Shown: positions 8,812 through 17,491 of the stretch, piece by piece
Layout of the letters: each line of letters begins with the position of its first letter
How positions within the stretch are numbered: position 1 is the first letter of the stretch
DNA from: Pseudaquabacterium inlustre
Lineage (GTDB): Bacteria; Pseudomonadota; Gammaproteobacteria; Burkholderiales; Burkholderiaceae_C
Assembly: GCF_038066595.1 (NCBI RefSeq)
Contig: NZ_JBBUTH010000010.1
Location: forward strand, 248,001-312,000
Reading direction: 5' to 3'
Length of the DNA stretch: 64,000 nt
Translations under genes and position numbers: made by a program
Notes under the pieces: generated by a model
What the model was told of the DNA's origin: nothing
Database searches by the model: none
The model's input: the letters and a program-made list of their open reading frames with translations, nothing else

Positions 8812-8840
8812 TTGACAGTTGACCGCCCGCAAACCGATGG
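8812..8840 (+). promoter_or_regulatory. Possible promoter for the exported unknown protein
   Basis: A perfect -35 TTGACA (8812-8817) lies 28 nt after the arsA stop. No good -10 exists at 16-18 nt; the best is the GATGGC/CGATGG region at 8835-8841. It would separate the gene at 8898 from the ars pair. Confidence 0.3.
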
Positions 8841-8897
8841 CAGTGGGTATCGCCCAAGAATGAATCCCAAAGCTCAAGCAGAGCGGGGATCAGGATC

Positions 8898-9812
8898 ATG
8901 ACGCGACGCGACCACAGGTTCATTTCGGTATGGCGCACCTGTTGCCACATGGCCGGTGTCATGGCAGTCGCAATGACTGCCGGCAGCGGTTGGTGCCAGC
9001 CTGTGGTGACCGGGCCCGATCCGGCATGGGTGGGTCGCTGGTCCGGCGAGAGCATCTCCGAAAATCGTGGTGTGATGCGCTGGGTCGTCGAGCGCCGTGA
9101 GGACGGGCGCTACAGCCTGAATCGCAGCGTCTACGGCCGCGAAGGGGTGGTTGAGCAGCGCGAGGAAGGCCGTTGGTCGGTGCGCGACGACGCGCTGACC
9201 TACGAGCCAGCCAGCGAAGGTACGCCGCGCCATGTCTGGCGTACCGCGCCACTGGTCCGTGGCTGCATGCAGCTTCAGGCGGTTGATGTGGCATCCGGCA
9301 AGGCGATGTCCCCGGCGTGGCGTGTGGGTGAGTGCCGGGTCCCTGGCGTCTGGCCATTGCCAGAGCGGATTCAGCACCGCTGCGTGATGGATGCGCCCGG
9401 CATGAAGACAGGCACGGTGGATCTGCAGATCGTGCGCGAGGCCAATGGCGAATACCACCTGCTCAGCGACGGTGAACGCGATCCCCAGGTGGTGGACGTC
9501 CGTGACTATCCGATGCTGCGCGATTTCGACGTCAGGCAGGTCATGACGATGACCAATGCCGGTGAGGGCTTGCTTGTGCTGGTGCAGATGAACGCGGACA
9601 AGAGCCCTGAGCTGCGCAATGCGCTGGGCTTCAAGCCGGCACAGGTGCGATCGGTGCGCGCGTGGGTGGTCTCGCCGCCGCGGCCGCAGCGGCCGATGGA
9701 GTTCTACTCGGCAGGCCGGTTTGTGCTGATGCAGGCGCTGGATGAGGAGGGCCGCGTTTTGGGTGGCGCGGCCTACACGCCATTCATCATGGCCTGCCCG
9801 GCAAGCCCCTGA
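8898..9812 (+). CDS. Exported protein of unknown function
   Basis: A 304-residue protein that I do not recognise. An N-terminal hydrophobic stretch (about residues 12-32, ending GSGWCQP) suggests a signal peptide. The next part, PAWVGRWSGE...ENRGVMRWVVERREDGRYSLNR, resembles a beta-barrel lipocalin-like fold of the kind that starts with a GxW motif. Four further cysteines could form disulphides in the periplasm. It starts 113 nt after arsA and ends 34 nt before the ModA-like gene, and may have its own promoter. Confidence 0.7.
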   Translation: MTRRDHRFISVWRTCCHMAGVMAVAMTAGSGWCQPVVTGPDPAWVGRWSGESISENRGVMRWVVERREDGRYSLNRSVYGREGVVEQREEGRWSVRDDALTYEPASEGTPRHVWRTAPLVRGCMQLQAVDVASGKAMSPAWRVGECRVPGVWPLPERIQHRCVMDAPGMKTGTVDLQIVREANGEYHLLSDGERDPQVVDVRDYPMLRDFDVRQVMTMTNAGEGLLVLVQMNADKSPELRNALGFKPAQVRSVRAWVVSPPRPQRPMEFYSAGRFVLMQALDEEGRVLGGAAYTPFIMACPASP

Positions 9813-9846
9813 TCGAACCTGTCCTGCCCGCCGTTACAGTCTGGGC

Positions 9847-10692
9847 ATGAAGTACACCCTTGCAGGCTGCATCGCCACGATGGCCGGTGCCTTGTCCGCC
9901 CTGGCGCTGTGTGCGCCTGGGCACGCGCAGACGCCGGCGACGCCGCCCGTGCGCGAGCCCTTGCGCATCGATGCCGCGGGCAGCTTGCGTGGCGCACTCA
10001 CCGAGCTGGCGCGGGCGTTCGAGCAGCATGCGCTGGTGAGCGTGACACTGAACTTCGGCCCCTCCGGGCTGCTCAAGGATCGCATCGAGGCGGGCGCACC
10101 GACCCAGGTGTTCGCCTCGGCCAACATGAGCCATCCGCAGGCGCTGCGTCAGTCTGGTCAAGCCGAGGTGGTTCAGGCGTTTGCCCGCAATGCCTTGTGC
10201 GTGCTGGCCCATGGCGGCTTCTCGTTGCAGGGCAAGAGCCTGGCGTTGCGCCTGCTGGACCCCGATGTGCGCGTGGGCACCTCGACGCCCAAGGCCGACC
10301 CGGCAGGCGACTATGCGTTCGAGATGTTCGAGCGCATCGAGGCCTTCGGTGCTGGCGGCGCGGGCTCTGCCGCGGCGCTCAAGGCCAAGGCGTTGCAACT
10401 GACGGGCGGGCCCAATTCAGCGCAGGCGCCAGTTGGCCGCAACCTGTATGGCCTGTTGCTGGAGCAGGGTCAGGCCGACGTGTTCGTCACCTACTGCACT
10501 GGCGCCACCGAGGCGCAACGTCAGGTGCCCACGCTGAAGGTGCTGGCGGTGCCCGATCCGATCAATGTCTCGGCGGTCTATGGCATGGCCATCATCCGGC
10601 CGGCCAGCGAGGCTGCCAAGGCGTTCCTGGCCTTCGTTCTGAGCCCACCGGGTCAGCAGATGCTGCGCACACATGGGTTCAGCGCGCCCTGA
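9847..10692 (+). CDS. ModA-like periplasmic substrate-binding protein, orphan
   Basis: A 281-residue protein with a signal peptide (cleavage near AHAQT, about residue 28) and the ModA-type start of the mature part: LRIDAAGSLRGALTELARAFE, later FGPSGLLKDRIEAGAPTQVFASAN. These fit the molybdate/tungstate-binding superfamily (type II solute-binding fold). The C-terminus has VYGMAIIRPAS and FLAFVLSPPGQQMLRTHGF, also typical. No modB or modC lies near, so it either feeds a transporter encoded elsewhere or binds another oxyanion or an organic ligand. Confidence 0.85.
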   Translation: MKYTLAGCIATMAGALSALALCAPGHAQTPATPPVREPLRIDAAGSLRGALTELARAFEQHALVSVTLNFGPSGLLKDRIEAGAPTQVFASANMSHPQALRQSGQAEVVQAFARNALCVLAHGGFSLQGKSLALRLLDPDVRVGTSTPKADPAGDYAFEMFERIEAFGAGGAGSAAALKAKALQLTGGPNSAQAPVGRNLYGLLLEQGQADVFVTYCTGATEAQRQVPTLKVLAVPDPINVSAVYGMAIIRPASEAAKAFLAFVLSPPGQQMLRTHGFSAP

Positions 10693-10761
10693 ACAGCAGG
10701 GCTTGCGTGGCCTGCAAATTGCAGCGCGCCTGTGCATTACCCAGCACACGGAGCCTGAGCC

Positions 10762-11103
10762 ATGCCATTCACTGCGGTTTGTCGCAAAGCCGACGTTGCA
10801 GAAGGCGGCATGGGCCTGTTCCAGGTGGGCAAGAAGAGTGTGCTGGTGGTCTGGCTGCGCGGCGGCGAGCTCAAGGCCTACCGTGGCCGCTGCCCGCATG
10901 CCGACATGCCGCTGGAGAACAAGTGCTTCGATGGCCAGCGTGTGGTGTGCGGCATTCACCAGTGGGGTTTCGATGCCGGCACCGGCAAGTGCGTGACACA
11001 CGCCCACCCTTCCGCCCTGCACCCGTATGAGCTGCGCGTGGAGGGCGACGAGATCCAGGTGGATGTGGGTGTGGTGAAGCCGCTGCGCGCGGCCCGCCAG
11101 TAA
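10762..11103 (+). CDS. Rieske [2Fe-2S] ferredoxin-like protein
   Basis: A 113-residue protein with a complete Rieske cluster site: CPHADMPL (Cys-X-His) and CGIHQWGFD (Cys-X2-His). Stand-alone proteins of this length pass electrons to multicomponent oxygenases such as toluene-monooxygenase-type or ring-hydroxylating enzymes. It follows the ModA-like gene after 69 nt with no oxygenase alongside. A second Rieske ferredoxin is encoded at 18674-19024 in the catabolic operon; the two differ clearly around the cluster. Confidence 0.88.
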   Translation: MPFTAVCRKADVAEGGMGLFQVGKKSVLVVWLRGGELKAYRGRCPHADMPLENKCFDGQRVVCGIHQWGFDAGTGKCVTHAHPSALHPYELRVEGDEIQVDVGVVKPLRAARQ

Positions 11104-11153
11104 CGCAGCAACGGCCGCTTGCTGAGTGCAGGTGGGATCGTGCGGCCCCGCGC

Positions 11154-11465
11154 TCAGTCCGAGTACACGGTGAGGAACACACAGCCGCCGGGGCTGTGGA
11201 AGTGGCTGTCCACCGTGCCGGTGGCGGCCGTCGCGGCCCATCCCGGGCCCAGGCGCTGTTCCTGCTGTACCGCTTCGCCCTCGATCAGGTAGATGAACTC
11301 GGGCCCGGTGTGCGTGTGCAACGGGAACGCGGTGCCCGGCGCGAACCGCACCAGCTGCATCGACCGGCCATCGCTGCTGCCCAAGTCCTTGACCTCGACG
11401 CCGGAGGCGAAGGTAGATGGGCGCCACGGCGTGGCGTGGGCGTCGGTGAACGTGTATCCGGTCAT
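11154..11465 (-). CDS. Small cupin-domain protein
   Basis: A 103-residue single-domain cupin. The metal-site motif is FPLHTHTGPEFIYLIEGE (G-X5-HXH-X3-E-like), and HFHSPGG lies near the second motif, as in the ChrR-like cupins. The function may be a dioxygenase, isomerase or sensor. The gene is convergent with the Rieske gene (50 nt between stops). Confidence 0.8.
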   Translation of the reverse strand: MTGYTFTDAHATPWRPSTFASGVEVKDLGSSDGRSMQLVRFAPGTAFPLHTHTGPEFIYLIEGEAVQQEQRLGPGWAATAATGTVDSHFHSPGGCVFLTVYSD

Positions 11466-11586
11466 CTGCAGGCGAAAAAGTGTCTGGATCCTGCAGTCTA
11501 GAGATGCGTCTGGATGACCTGAAGGGTCAAAACCATCAGATCAGTATTCCAGCGTCCGCAAGAATGCGCGGCCTGGTTGAACGCCA

Positions 11587-12054
11587 TCAGCCTGACACCG
11601 CGTCGATCAGCGTCTTCTCCATGAACACGCTGTGGGGGTCGTCCCAGTAGTCGCCGAACGGGCCGCGGCGGACGAATCCCTGCCTGGCGTAGAAGGCCAG
11701 GGCTTCAGGCTGGAGCGGGCCGGTCTCCAGCATCAGGTGGCGGCAACCGCGGGCCACGGCGCTGTGCTGCAGCAGCGCCAGGATCCGGGCGGCCACACCC
11801 TGGCCGCGTTGGGACGGCAGCGTGAACATGCGCTTGAGCTCGCCGTACTCGGCGCACAGCACGATGGCACCGCAGGCCACGGCGCCGCCGGTGGCATCGC
11901 GCGCCACGGCAAAGATCACCTCGGGCCGGCTGAGTGCCGCGATGTCGATGCCGTGGTGGCTCTCGGCCGGGTACAGCGGCTTCTGGTAGTCATCCAGCGC
12001 GTTGATCAGGGCGATCACGTCGGGCTGGTCGGCGGGTTCAAGGGCAATGTGCAT
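11587..12054 (-). CDS. GNAT-family N-acetyltransferase
   Basis: A 155-residue acyltransferase. The acetyl-CoA site is LKRMFTLPSQRGQGVAARIL (R-X2-G-X-G/A type), followed by HLMLETGPLQPEALAFYARQGFVRRGPF, the usual motif B of GNAT enzymes. The acceptor is unknown. It lies between the cupin gene and the TonB receptor, all on the minus strand, with 121 nt and 79 nt gaps that show no clear signal. Confidence 0.88.
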   Translation of the reverse strand: MHIALEPADQPDVIALINALDDYQKPLYPAESHHGIDIAALSRPEVIFAVARDATGGAVACGAIVLCAEYGELKRMFTLPSQRGQGVAARILALLQHSAVARGCRHLMLETGPLQPEALAFYARQGFVRRGPFGDYWDDPHSVFMEKTLIDAVSG

Positions 12055-12133
12055 GCCCGGCAGTGTCTACCATTCGAGGCCATCGACCTGCCGGTGGGGG
12101 CCGCGGCGTGCTTCACCGCGGCGCACCTCGGCC

Positions 12134-14506
12134 TCAGAAGCTCATGTTGAAGCGCACGCCGCCGTAGCGCCTGGCGTCGCGTGCGGGCTGGCCGATCACG
12201 GCATTGGCCGTGGCGCCCCACAGGCCGCTGAAGAAGTCTTCGGCATTGACCAGGTAGAAGCGGTTGGTGACGTTGTTGACGAACAGCGTCACCGCGTACT
12301 TGCCGTCGGGCGAACTGGCCGTGGCGCCCAGGTTCAGGATGCCGAAGGACGGCTGCCGCGTGTACGGGTTCTGGTTGGCCTGCAGCATGGCCGATGTGCG
12401 CCAGGCGTACTGCGCATTCACCCGCAGGTCCCAGGGCAGCAGCTTCTGCTCGATGCCGTGGTCCAGGCCCAGCGTGATCTTGAGCTTGGGCGAATCGGGC
12501 ATCGTCTTGCCCGACAGATCCTGGGCGCCCACCGACGCGCCGGTGGCGGTGATGCAGCCGGTGCTGGTGTCCTGGCCGGGGTAGCAGGCGGCGCCCTGGT
12601 AGCGCAGGAACTTGGCATCGATGTAGGCGGCGCTGGCCGTCACGCGGGTGTCGGCACCGGCATTGAGCACGGCATCCACTTCCACGCCGCGCGTGCGGGC
12701 CTTGCCGGCACTCGACAGGATCAGGTTGTTGACATAGCCGGTGCCGTCGTTGGCGAAGATCTGCACCTGGTAGTTCTTGTACTCGGTGTTGAACACGGCC
12801 GCGTTCAGCGTCAAGGCACCGCCCATCAGCGTGGTCTTGGCGCCGAGCTCGTAGTGGTCGATCTGTTCCTTCTCCACCGGGGCCAGGCTCTTGCCGTCGT
12901 CGCTGGCCTGCAGGGTCTGGGCGGTGTTGTAGGCGCGCGGCTTGTAGCCGCGGGCATAGGTGGCGTAGGCCATCTGGTCGTTGCCGAACTTGTGGCGCCA
13001 GGTCAGGTCGCCCACGGTGGCGCTGGAACTGTCGCTGCCGGCCGAGCCGAGGTTGTTGGCGATGTCGTGGATGCTGTAGCTGATCTTGTCGCGGTTGTAG
13101 CGCGCGCCGGCCAGCAGGCTGTCGGTGGGTGAGATCGTCCACGTGGCACGGCCATACAGGCCCAGCGACTGGGTGCTGGAGCGCACCTCGTCGACCTTGG
13201 GGTTCACGAACATCTGGCGGTTGTCGCTCAAGTCCACCTTCACGTCGCTGTAGAACAGGCCCGCCACGTAGCTCACCGGCTGGTTGACCGGCGAGGCGAC
13301 CTTGAACTCCTGCGTCAGCGAGGTGGGCCGCACCTGGATCGGCTGCTGGTTGTAGAAGTACGGCGGGCCGCCGGCGTCGGGCGCCGGGATGGGGCCGCGC
13401 AGGTCGTTCAGGAAGTAGGTGGCCACGATGGGCACGTCCTGTACGTTGTCCTGCCGGTTGCGCTGGTGCGCGGTGGTGGACGTGAAGGTGTAGTCGCCCA
13501 CACGCTTCTCGATGTTCAGGCTCAGGTCGCGGTCACGCGTCTTCGAGCGCATGTGCACCGGCGAGGCGTAGTCGGTGTTGCCGTAGTGCGGCGTGATGCC
13601 CGGCAGCGCGGTGGTCTGCGTCACGCCGTGGCCGGCGTTGAACGGAAAGTACGGGAACAGTTCGGCACCGGGCGTGAGGTACTGGTAGGTGAAGGTGCCG
13701 CCCTTCGATTCACCCTCGGCCACGCGGCCGGTGAGTGTGATGTCCAGCGTCTTGTCGGGGCTCAGCAGCAACTTGGCGCGTGCGCCCTCGCCGCTGGACT
13801 GCGAATGCTCGCGCAGCAGGCGGTTGTAGATCGGGTACTCGCGGTGCTGACCGTACAGGCTCAGGCTGTAGGCCAGCACCGAGTTGACCGGGCCGGTGAC
13901 GAACAGGCTGCCGCGGCGCTCGTTGTCACTGGTCAGCGTGAGGCCCAGGTTGCCCTGGAAGCTGCGCGCCGGCGCCTGCGTGACGAAGTTGATCACGCCG
14001 GCCGAGGCTGTGCGTCCACCCAGCGTGGCCTGCGGGCCTTTGAGCACCTCCACACGGCGGATGTCCTGCAGTTCATTGGCGGCGGTGGAGTCCGACGGTA
14101 CCGGCACGCCGTCGATCAGGATGGCCACGCCCGAGGTCAGGCCCACGGCGCTTTCATTGGCCGAGGTCGAGATGCCGCGCATGGCATAGGGCACACGGCC
14201 GTTGAAGCTGCCCTTCAGCTGCACCGAGGGCACGAGGTTGTTGATGTCGGAGATGTCGGTGGCGTTGGCCTTGTCCAGTGCGTCGGCCGACATCACGGCG
14301 GCCGAGACCGGCGTGTCCTTCAGCCGCTCGGTGCGCTTTTGCGCCGTGATCACCACTTCCTGGTTCTTGGCGTTGCCGGTGTTGCCATCAGCGGCCGGCG
14401 CATTGGCCTGGGCATGCGCCAGTGCGGGCAGCAGGCCGGCCAGCATCAGGGCTGCGGCGGCACGGGCCACGGGCGTGGGCCGGGGGGCGGGGGTGTGCGA
14501 CTTCAC
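12134..14506 (-). CDS. TonB-dependent outer-membrane receptor (GTG start)
   Basis: A 790-residue receptor. The chosen start is GTG at 14506, because GGAG lies 8 nt before it and a signal peptide follows at once (cleavage near AHAQA). A TonB-box-like EVVITAQKRTER, a plug domain (PVSAAVMSADALDKANATDISDINNLVPSVQ; LKGPQATLGGRTASAGVINFVTQAP) and a beta-barrel ending in Phe (VRFNMSF) complete it. This style of plug ('VTAQKRTE...LKDTPVS') is common in receptors for plant- or aromatic-derived compounds in sphingomonads and Burkholderiales. It is driven by promoter E, the same promoter type as the catabolic operon, so it probably imports that pathway's substrate. Confidence 0.92.
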   Translation of the reverse strand: MKSHTPAPRPTPVARAAAALMLAGLLPALAHAQANAPAADGNTGNAKNQEVVITAQKRTERLKDTPVSAAVMSADALDKANATDISDINNLVPSVQLKGSFNGRVPYAMRGISTSANESAVGLTSGVAILIDGVPVPSDSTAANELQDIRRVEVLKGPQATLGGRTASAGVINFVTQAPARSFQGNLGLTLTSDNERRGSLFVTGPVNSVLAYSLSLYGQHREYPIYNRLLREHSQSSGEGARAKLLLSPDKTLDITLTGRVAEGESKGGTFTYQYLTPGAELFPYFPFNAGHGVTQTTALPGITPHYGNTDYASPVHMRSKTRDRDLSLNIEKRVGDYTFTSTTAHQRNRQDNVQDVPIVATYFLNDLRGPIPAPDAGGPPYFYNQQPIQVRPTSLTQEFKVASPVNQPVSYVAGLFYSDVKVDLSDNRQMFVNPKVDEVRSSTQSLGLYGRATWTISPTDSLLAGARYNRDKISYSIHDIANNLGSAGSDSSSATVGDLTWRHKFGNDQMAYATYARGYKPRAYNTAQTLQASDDGKSLAPVEKEQIDHYELGAKTTLMGGALTLNAAVFNTEYKNYQVQIFANDGTGYVNNLILSSAGKARTRGVEVDAVLNAGADTRVTASAAYIDAKFLRYQGAACYPGQDTSTGCITATGASVGAQDLSGKTMPDSPKLKITLGLDHGIEQKLLPWDLRVNAQYAWRTSAMLQANQNPYTRQPSFGILNLGATASSPDGKYAVTLFVNNVTNRFYLVNAEDFFSGLWGATANAVIGQPARDARRYGGVRFNMSF

Positions 14507-14585
14507 GTGCTTGTCTCCAGTGGGTGCGGGTGGCTGGCAGCGGCGGGGCCGCGCCGGCTCTGATGGCTCGGTTGAGTGCAAAGAA

Positions 14586-14640
14586 ATGCTAAGAACCGGC
14601 CCGGCGTCGCACCAATCGTTTCGACGGATGCGGGCCATTG
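14586..14640 (-). promoter_or_regulatory. Promoter E of the shared regulon (TonB receptor)
   Basis: Read on the minus strand: an imperfect dyad at 14626-14640 (12 of 15 match the dyad of promoter B), 10 nt, TTGGTG as the -35 (14610-14615), 18 nt, TAGCAT as the -10 (14586-14591). All spacings equal those of promoters A, B and C. The conserved AATCG next to the -35 is present. The -35 is nearer to consensus here, so the receptor may have a higher basal level. Confidence 0.6.
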
Positions 14641-14784
14641 CGCCGCCTGATGCGTGGGTGGCTCTCCTGGGGAGATGCGCCAGCAGAGGACACCGCCTTA
14701 CCGCTGCACAAAGGGTTTGTCAGGAGCCGCAGTGCGTGGGGATGGCACCACACCGGCGTTGACACATGGGCCGCCACAAACACG
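14641..14784. other. Intergenic stretch without recognised feature
   Basis: These 144 nt lie between promoter E of the TonB gene and the terminator of the 11-gene operon. I see no plausible gene, ribosome site or repeat in them. Confidence 0.5.
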
Positions 14785-14812
14785 AAGGCCCGATGCGTGC
14801 GCACCGGGCCTT
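14785..14812 (-). terminator. Intrinsic terminator of the 11-gene catabolic operon
   Basis: An 8-bp perfect stem AAGGCCCG/CGGGCCTT (14785-14792 and 14805-14812) with a 12-nt loop, 37 nt past the SDR stop. On the minus strand it is followed by CGTGTTTGTGG, a modest U-rich tail. It marks the end of the operon that starts at promoter B. Confidence 0.7.
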
Positions 14813-14849
14813 TGCTGCATTCTTCGCCGCGCCGGGCGCGGATCGGGGC

Positions 14850-15602
14850 TCAGAAGCCGAAGCCGCCACCGTCCACGTTCATCACCTGTCCCGTGTAGAA
14901 AGCCGCGTCATCGCTGACCAGGAAGGCCAGCGCGCCGGTCAGGTCCTCAGGCACCTCGGTGCGCGGGATGAACTGGCGCTGGCGCACATGCTCGAAGGCC
15001 TGTGGCGGCAGGTTGGCGGCGCTGCCGGGGTGGCGGGTGAGGCCCGGCGAGATGGCGTTGACGGTGATGCCGTGCGCGCCCAATTCAGCCGCCAGCGCAC
15101 GCGTCAGGCCGATCACGCCCATCTTGCTGCTGGCATAGGCCGCCATGCCCGGCGGCGGCCCCCACACGGTGCTGCTGGCCAGGTTGACGATGCGGCCCCA
15201 GCCGCGCTCTGCCATGCCTGCGCTGAAGGCCTGGGCCAGCAGGAAGGGCGCATCGATGTTCACGGCCATGATGCTGCGCCACAGCGCGGGTGTGATGTCG
15301 CGCAGCGGTGCCATCGGCATGAAGGCGGCGTTGTTCACCAGCACATCCACACGGCCCATGCGCTGCAGGGCCTCGGCAGCGAAGCGCTGCACGTCGGCGG
15401 CATCGGCCAGGTCACATGCCAAGGCGTCGGCCTGGCCGCCAGCCTGCTGCACCTGGGCGACGATTTCATGGCAAGGGGCGCGGTCGGTCAGCAGCAGGCG
15501 GTGGCCACTGGCGGCCAGGCGCAGCGCAAAGGCCTGGCCCAGGCCGCCGGCGGCGCCGGTGATCACGGCCACGCGGGCCTGGGCTGCGTTGGGGGATGTC
15601 AT
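14850..15602 (-). CDS. Short-chain dehydrogenase/reductase (SDR), last gene of the operon
   Basis: A 250-residue classical SDR: TGAAGGLG cofactor motif near residue 16, NNAAF, catalytic Ser in NLASS and Tyr-X3-Lys in YASSK, then NAISPGLTRHPG and the C-terminal VDGGGFGF. It oxidises or reduces an alcohol/ketone with NAD(P). It starts 53 nt after the DUF4405 gene and ends before the terminator. It is one of two classical SDRs in the operon; they probably act on different hydroxyl groups of the substrate. Confidence 0.9.
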   Translation of the reverse strand: MTSPNAAQARVAVITGAAGGLGQAFALRLAASGHRLLLTDRAPCHEIVAQVQQAGGQADALACDLADAADVQRFAAEALQRMGRVDVLVNNAAFMPMAPLRDITPALWRSIMAVNIDAPFLLAQAFSAGMAERGWGRIVNLASSTVWGPPPGMAAYASSKMGVIGLTRALAAELGAHGITVNAISPGLTRHPGSAANLPPQAFEHVRQRQFIPRTEVPEDLTGALAFLVSDDAAFYTGQVMNVDGGGFGF

Positions 15603-15655
15603 GCCGGTCTCTCCGATGAAATGGGCGATGGACGGGACCGGCGGGGCGCCAGCCC

Positions 15656-16177
15656 TCAGGGTTGCTTGGCAGCTGCATTGCCCGCGCGGAACAGCACGCC
15701 GATCAGGCGGCCGGTGCGCTCGCGGTCGTTGCCGGTCAGGGTCTTGAGCGGCTGGCTGGCATCGCTGATGGCGAAGCCGGCGGCCTTCAGGTCGGCTTGC
15801 AACGCATCCACGCTGCGACCGGTGAGCGGTGCCACCTGGGCCAGCGTGCCACCCAGCACGGCCTGCATGGCGCGCACCGGCGGGCTGCCGCCGCCTTCCT
15901 TGGCGGGTGGCTGGATGACGAACGTGGCCGCCAGCACCACCAGCGACACGCCGATGACGGCCTGGCCCATCCGGTTGGCGGTGAGGTGGCGCTTGAACGC
16001 CGGCCAGTTGACCACGCAGTGCAACGCCACGCCGGCCACCATGGCCCAGCCCAGCCATTCATGCGCCAGCTTGTTCAGGCCGATGTCCAGGTGAAAGAAC
16101 ATCAGGATGCCGGTGACGCCCATCAGGGCAAAGGCGCCGATGGTCAGCGGTGTGGCCCAGTCGCGGGAGATCTTCAC
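15656..16177 (-). CDS. DUF4405-like membrane protein (GTG start)
   Basis: A 173-residue protein. Three hydrophobic helices (about residues 11-28, 41-58, 72-90) carry His28 (MFFHLD), His39 (LAHEWLG) and His53 (ALHCVVNW), the pattern of DUF4405 proteins, which are related to cytochrome-b-type haem-binding membrane helices. A soluble C-terminal part follows. GTG at 16177 is chosen because AGAGGA lies 7 nt upstream. A gap of 127 nt separates it from the monooxygenase gene, the largest in the operon. A role as membrane electron carrier is inference. Confidence 0.75.
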   Translation of the reverse strand: MKISRDWATPLTIGAFALMGVTGILMFFHLDIGLNKLAHEWLGWAMVAGVALHCVVNWPAFKRHLTANRMGQAVIGVSLVVLAATFVIQPPAKEGGGSPPVRAMQAVLGGTLAQVAPLTGRSVDALQADLKAAGFAISDASQPLKTLTGNDRERTGRLIGVLFRAGNAAAKQP

Positions 16178-16304
16178 TTCAGGTTCCTCTTGGGTGTGCT
16201 TCTTGGCCGCGGCGATGTGCCGGGCCTTCCCTGGGAAGCCTATCCAGACAATGTGAGGAAATATTGAAGACGCGCCAGCCCGGTTTGGCCTGGCTCAAGG
16301 TCCG

Positions 16305-17438
16305 TCAAAGGGGCGCGCGCAGCTTCTCCTGCGCGTCGCGCATCACGGCGGTGTGTTCCTCGCGCGAGCCGCCCTGCTGCTCGATCTGGCCCATGCGGCC
16401 CGAGGCTGTGACCACCAGGCGCGCGCGGTCGTAGTGGCGGCCGGCATAGGCCAGCAGCGCGCCTTCCAGGCTGTGGCGGCGGGCCAGTTCCTCGGCCAGC
16501 ACCAGCGCACCCTCGATCGCGATGCCGGCGCCCGAGGCCAGGTGCGGCGTGGTGGCATGCACCGTGTCACCCAGCAGCACGATGCGGCCCTTGTGCCACG
16601 GCCCGTCGATCATGTGGCCGGCCAGCGGGCGGTACAGCAGCTTGGCGTCGCGCATCTCGCCGCGGCGCAGCGCATCGCGGATGTCGCCCACCTGGCCGCC
16701 AAACTCGGCCAGCAGCGTGGCCAGCTGCTCGGGCCATTGGTCTTGCGGGATGAAGTCCATGCCGGCGCGCTTGTCCAGCACGAACAGATAGCACTCGGTG
16801 GCGCTGATCGGGTTCATGCCCGCCTTGGTGGTGGCGCCCATGTAGATGGTGCTGTTCTCGCGCAGCCGCGGCACCACCGCGCGCCATGAGCCCTGGCCGC
16901 TGAACTTCGGCCCGGCAAAGTCGGGCATCACGATCTTGCGCACGGCGCTGTTCACACCGTCGGCGCCGATCACCAGGTCGAAGCGGCCCTGCGTGCCGTC
17001 GGTGAACAGCACGTCCACGCCATCGGCGTCCTGGGTCATGCGCTCGAACGTGAGACCCAGGCGCACCGTGGCGCCGGCATCCTGCGTGGCATGGCCCAGG
17101 ATGTCGGCCAGCACCGGGCGCAGGATGCCGCCGGCGCCGGGCAGGCCCTCGGCGCCAATGGCCGGCGCGATGGGCACGGTCATCTTCACGTCGCCTTGGG
17201 GCCCGCAGATGTCCACCGCGTTCCAGTGGCCGCCCAGCGCCAGCACCTGATCCAGCACGCCCACCTCGCGCAGCGCGCGCAGTGTGGGGCCGCTGATGGT
17301 GATGCCGGCACCATCGGGCGCCCAGTTCGGGTTCTGCTCCACCAGCGTGACGGCCACGCCCTGTTTGCGCAGCTGGATGGCGGCGCACATGCCGCCCACG
17401 CCGCCGCCCACGATCAGCGCGGTCTGGATCAGTGCCAT
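16305..17438 (-). CDS. FAD-dependent aromatic-type monooxygenase (group A)
   Basis: A 377-residue flavoprotein of the para-hydroxybenzoate-hydroxylase/salicylate-hydroxylase superfamily. It has GGGVGG at about 11-16 for FAD, the DG motif in DLVIGADGVNSAVRK, and the GD motif in RIVLLGDTVHATTPHLASGAGIAIEGALVLAEEL. Such enzymes hydroxylate an activated ring with NAD(P)H and O2. GAGGAG stands 8 nt before the ATG. Within this operon it is the best candidate for the ring-activating step before the VOC dioxygenase. Confidence 0.9.
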   Translation of the reverse strand: MALIQTALIVGGGVGGMCAAIQLRKQGVAVTLVEQNPNWAPDGAGITISGPTLRALREVGVLDQVLALGGHWNAVDICGPQGDVKMTVPIAPAIGAEGLPGAGGILRPVLADILGHATQDAGATVRLGLTFERMTQDADGVDVLFTDGTQGRFDLVIGADGVNSAVRKIVMPDFAGPKFSGQGSWRAVVPRLRENSTIYMGATTKAGMNPISATECYLFVLDKRAGMDFIPQDQWPEQLATLLAEFGGQVGDIRDALRRGEMRDAKLLYRPLAGHMIDGPWHKGRIVLLGDTVHATTPHLASGAGIAIEGALVLAEELARRHSLEGALLAYAGRHYDRARLVVTASGRMGQIEQQGGSREEHTAVMRDAQEKLRAPL

Positions 17439-17491
17439 GGGTGTCTCCTCGGAATGTCTCTGGTCTGCAATCGCGTCGAGCCGATGGCGTG

